From Streptomyces malaysiense (GTDB lineage: Bacteria > Actinomycetota > Actinomycetes > Streptomycetales > Streptomycetaceae), in assembly GCF_000980885.2 (NCBI RefSeq), contig NZ_LBDA02000057.1, forward strand, positions 108,330-172,329: a stretch of DNA of 64,000 nt, written 5' to 3'. This document shows, piece after piece, positions 63,781 to 64,000 of the stretch. How positions within the stretch are numbered: position 1 is the stretch's first letter; every line of letters starts with the position of its first letter. The notes beneath the pieces are model-generated. The model was not told where the DNA came from. It saw nothing but the letters and a program-made list of their open reading frames with translations, and did not search any database. Both the position numbers and the translations under genes were made by a program.

Positions 63781-63813
63781 TAAAAGAAAGTGCATTTGAT
63801 CCGGGCACGCGAA

Positions 63814-63842
63814 GAGGCCCGGGAACGGTCGTCCCGGGCCTC
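63814..63842 (-). terminator. Terminator of the partial gene at the window end
   Basis: Perfect 11-bp stem GAGGCCCGGGA (63814-63824) and TCCCGGGCCTC (63832-63842), with a 7-base loop. Confidence 0.85.
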
Positions 63843-63844
63843 GC

Positions 63845-63903
63845 GGAGCGGTGGAGCGGTGGAGCGTGGAGTTGTGGAGCGGTGGAGCGTGGAGCGGTGG
63901 AGC
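63845..63903. repeat. Short tandem GGTGGAGC-type repeat
   Basis: Irregular repeats of GCGGTGGA and GCGTGGA fill the gap between the terminator and the stop codon of the partial gene. A simple-sequence tract. Confidence 0.8.
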
Positions 63904-63915
63904 CGCGGGGTGGTG

Positions 63916-64000
63916 TCAGCCGACGACCGTCCAGGTGTCGCCGCCCGCGAGCAGCGCGCCCAGGTCGCCCTTGCCCTTCAGCTCGATCGCGGTGTCCAGC
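63916..64000 (-). CDS. Partial gene, C-terminal 27 residues
   Basis: Only the last 27 codons are in the window (LDTAIELKGKGDLGALLAGG, then DTWTVVG and a stop). Codon use is typical of the neighbours. Too short for a family assignment. Confidence 0.6.
   Translation of the reverse strand, partial: LDTAIELKGKGDLGALLAGGDTWTVVG

Overview
The window reads as a chromosomal core segment of a Streptomyces (or very close relative). The support is very high GC with strong third-position bias, many GTG starts, leaderless-looking promoters, SARP/AfsR regulators, DUF397 proteins, a futalosine-type menaquinone pathway and a 14-gene actinobacterial nuo operon. Gene order resembles the S. coelicolor region that carries mqnE, mqnA, mqnC and nuo (published loci SCO4494, SCO4506, SCO4550, SCO4562-4575). 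No rRNA, tRNA, insertion sequence, integrase or CRISPR array was recognised.

Layout. 0-9.6 kb: an Lrp/AsnC regulator and mqnE, a GNAT enzyme, a DUF4229 membrane protein, a TetR regulator, a DinB-like protein, lgt, a MaoC-like protein divergent from an acyl-CoA ligase, and a secreted G1 glutamic peptidase. 9.7-18.0 kb: an accessory-looking block with an unrecognised protein plus Nudix hydrolase, two overlapping DUF397 proteins, a degenerate ATP-grasp-like protein, a SARP, a large AfsR-like SARP-NB-ARC-TPR regulator, a 55-aa secreted peptide missed by length cut-offs, and a methyltransferase. 18.1-27.6 kb: a cold-shock protein, mqnA, a decayed Ser/Thr kinase, an orphan prepilin peptidase, mqnC, an amidohydrolase-like protein, menG, a PASTA protein, a second GNAT enzyme, a geranylgeranyl-reductase-family flavoprotein, peptide deformylase and an NlpC/P60 hydrolase.

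28.2-44.3 kb is the complete nuoA-N operon, with a Rex-like operator in front and a strong terminator behind. 44.3-64 kb holds a secreted protein of unknown function, recQ, an M56 peptidase, fumarylacetoacetase, an ATP-grasp ligase plus flavoprotein pair, a HAD phosphatase, a lytic-transglycosylase-like protein behind a c-di-AMP (ydaO-type) riboswitch, a polyprenyl diphosphate synthase, a LolA-like protein with an ABC exporter, an amidase, an unknown TPR-like protein, rarD, an NmrA-family oxidoreductase and a gene cut by the window end.

How it fits together. mqnA, mqnE, mqnC, menG, the polyprenyl synthase and the probable side-chain reductase make and finish menaquinone, which NDH-1 (nuo) reduces. 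The window therefore joins quinone synthesis with its main consumer. The cell-wall hydrolases form a second theme. The 9.7-17.2 kb block is the most unusual part and the best candidate for an undescribed regulatory or biosynthetic unit.
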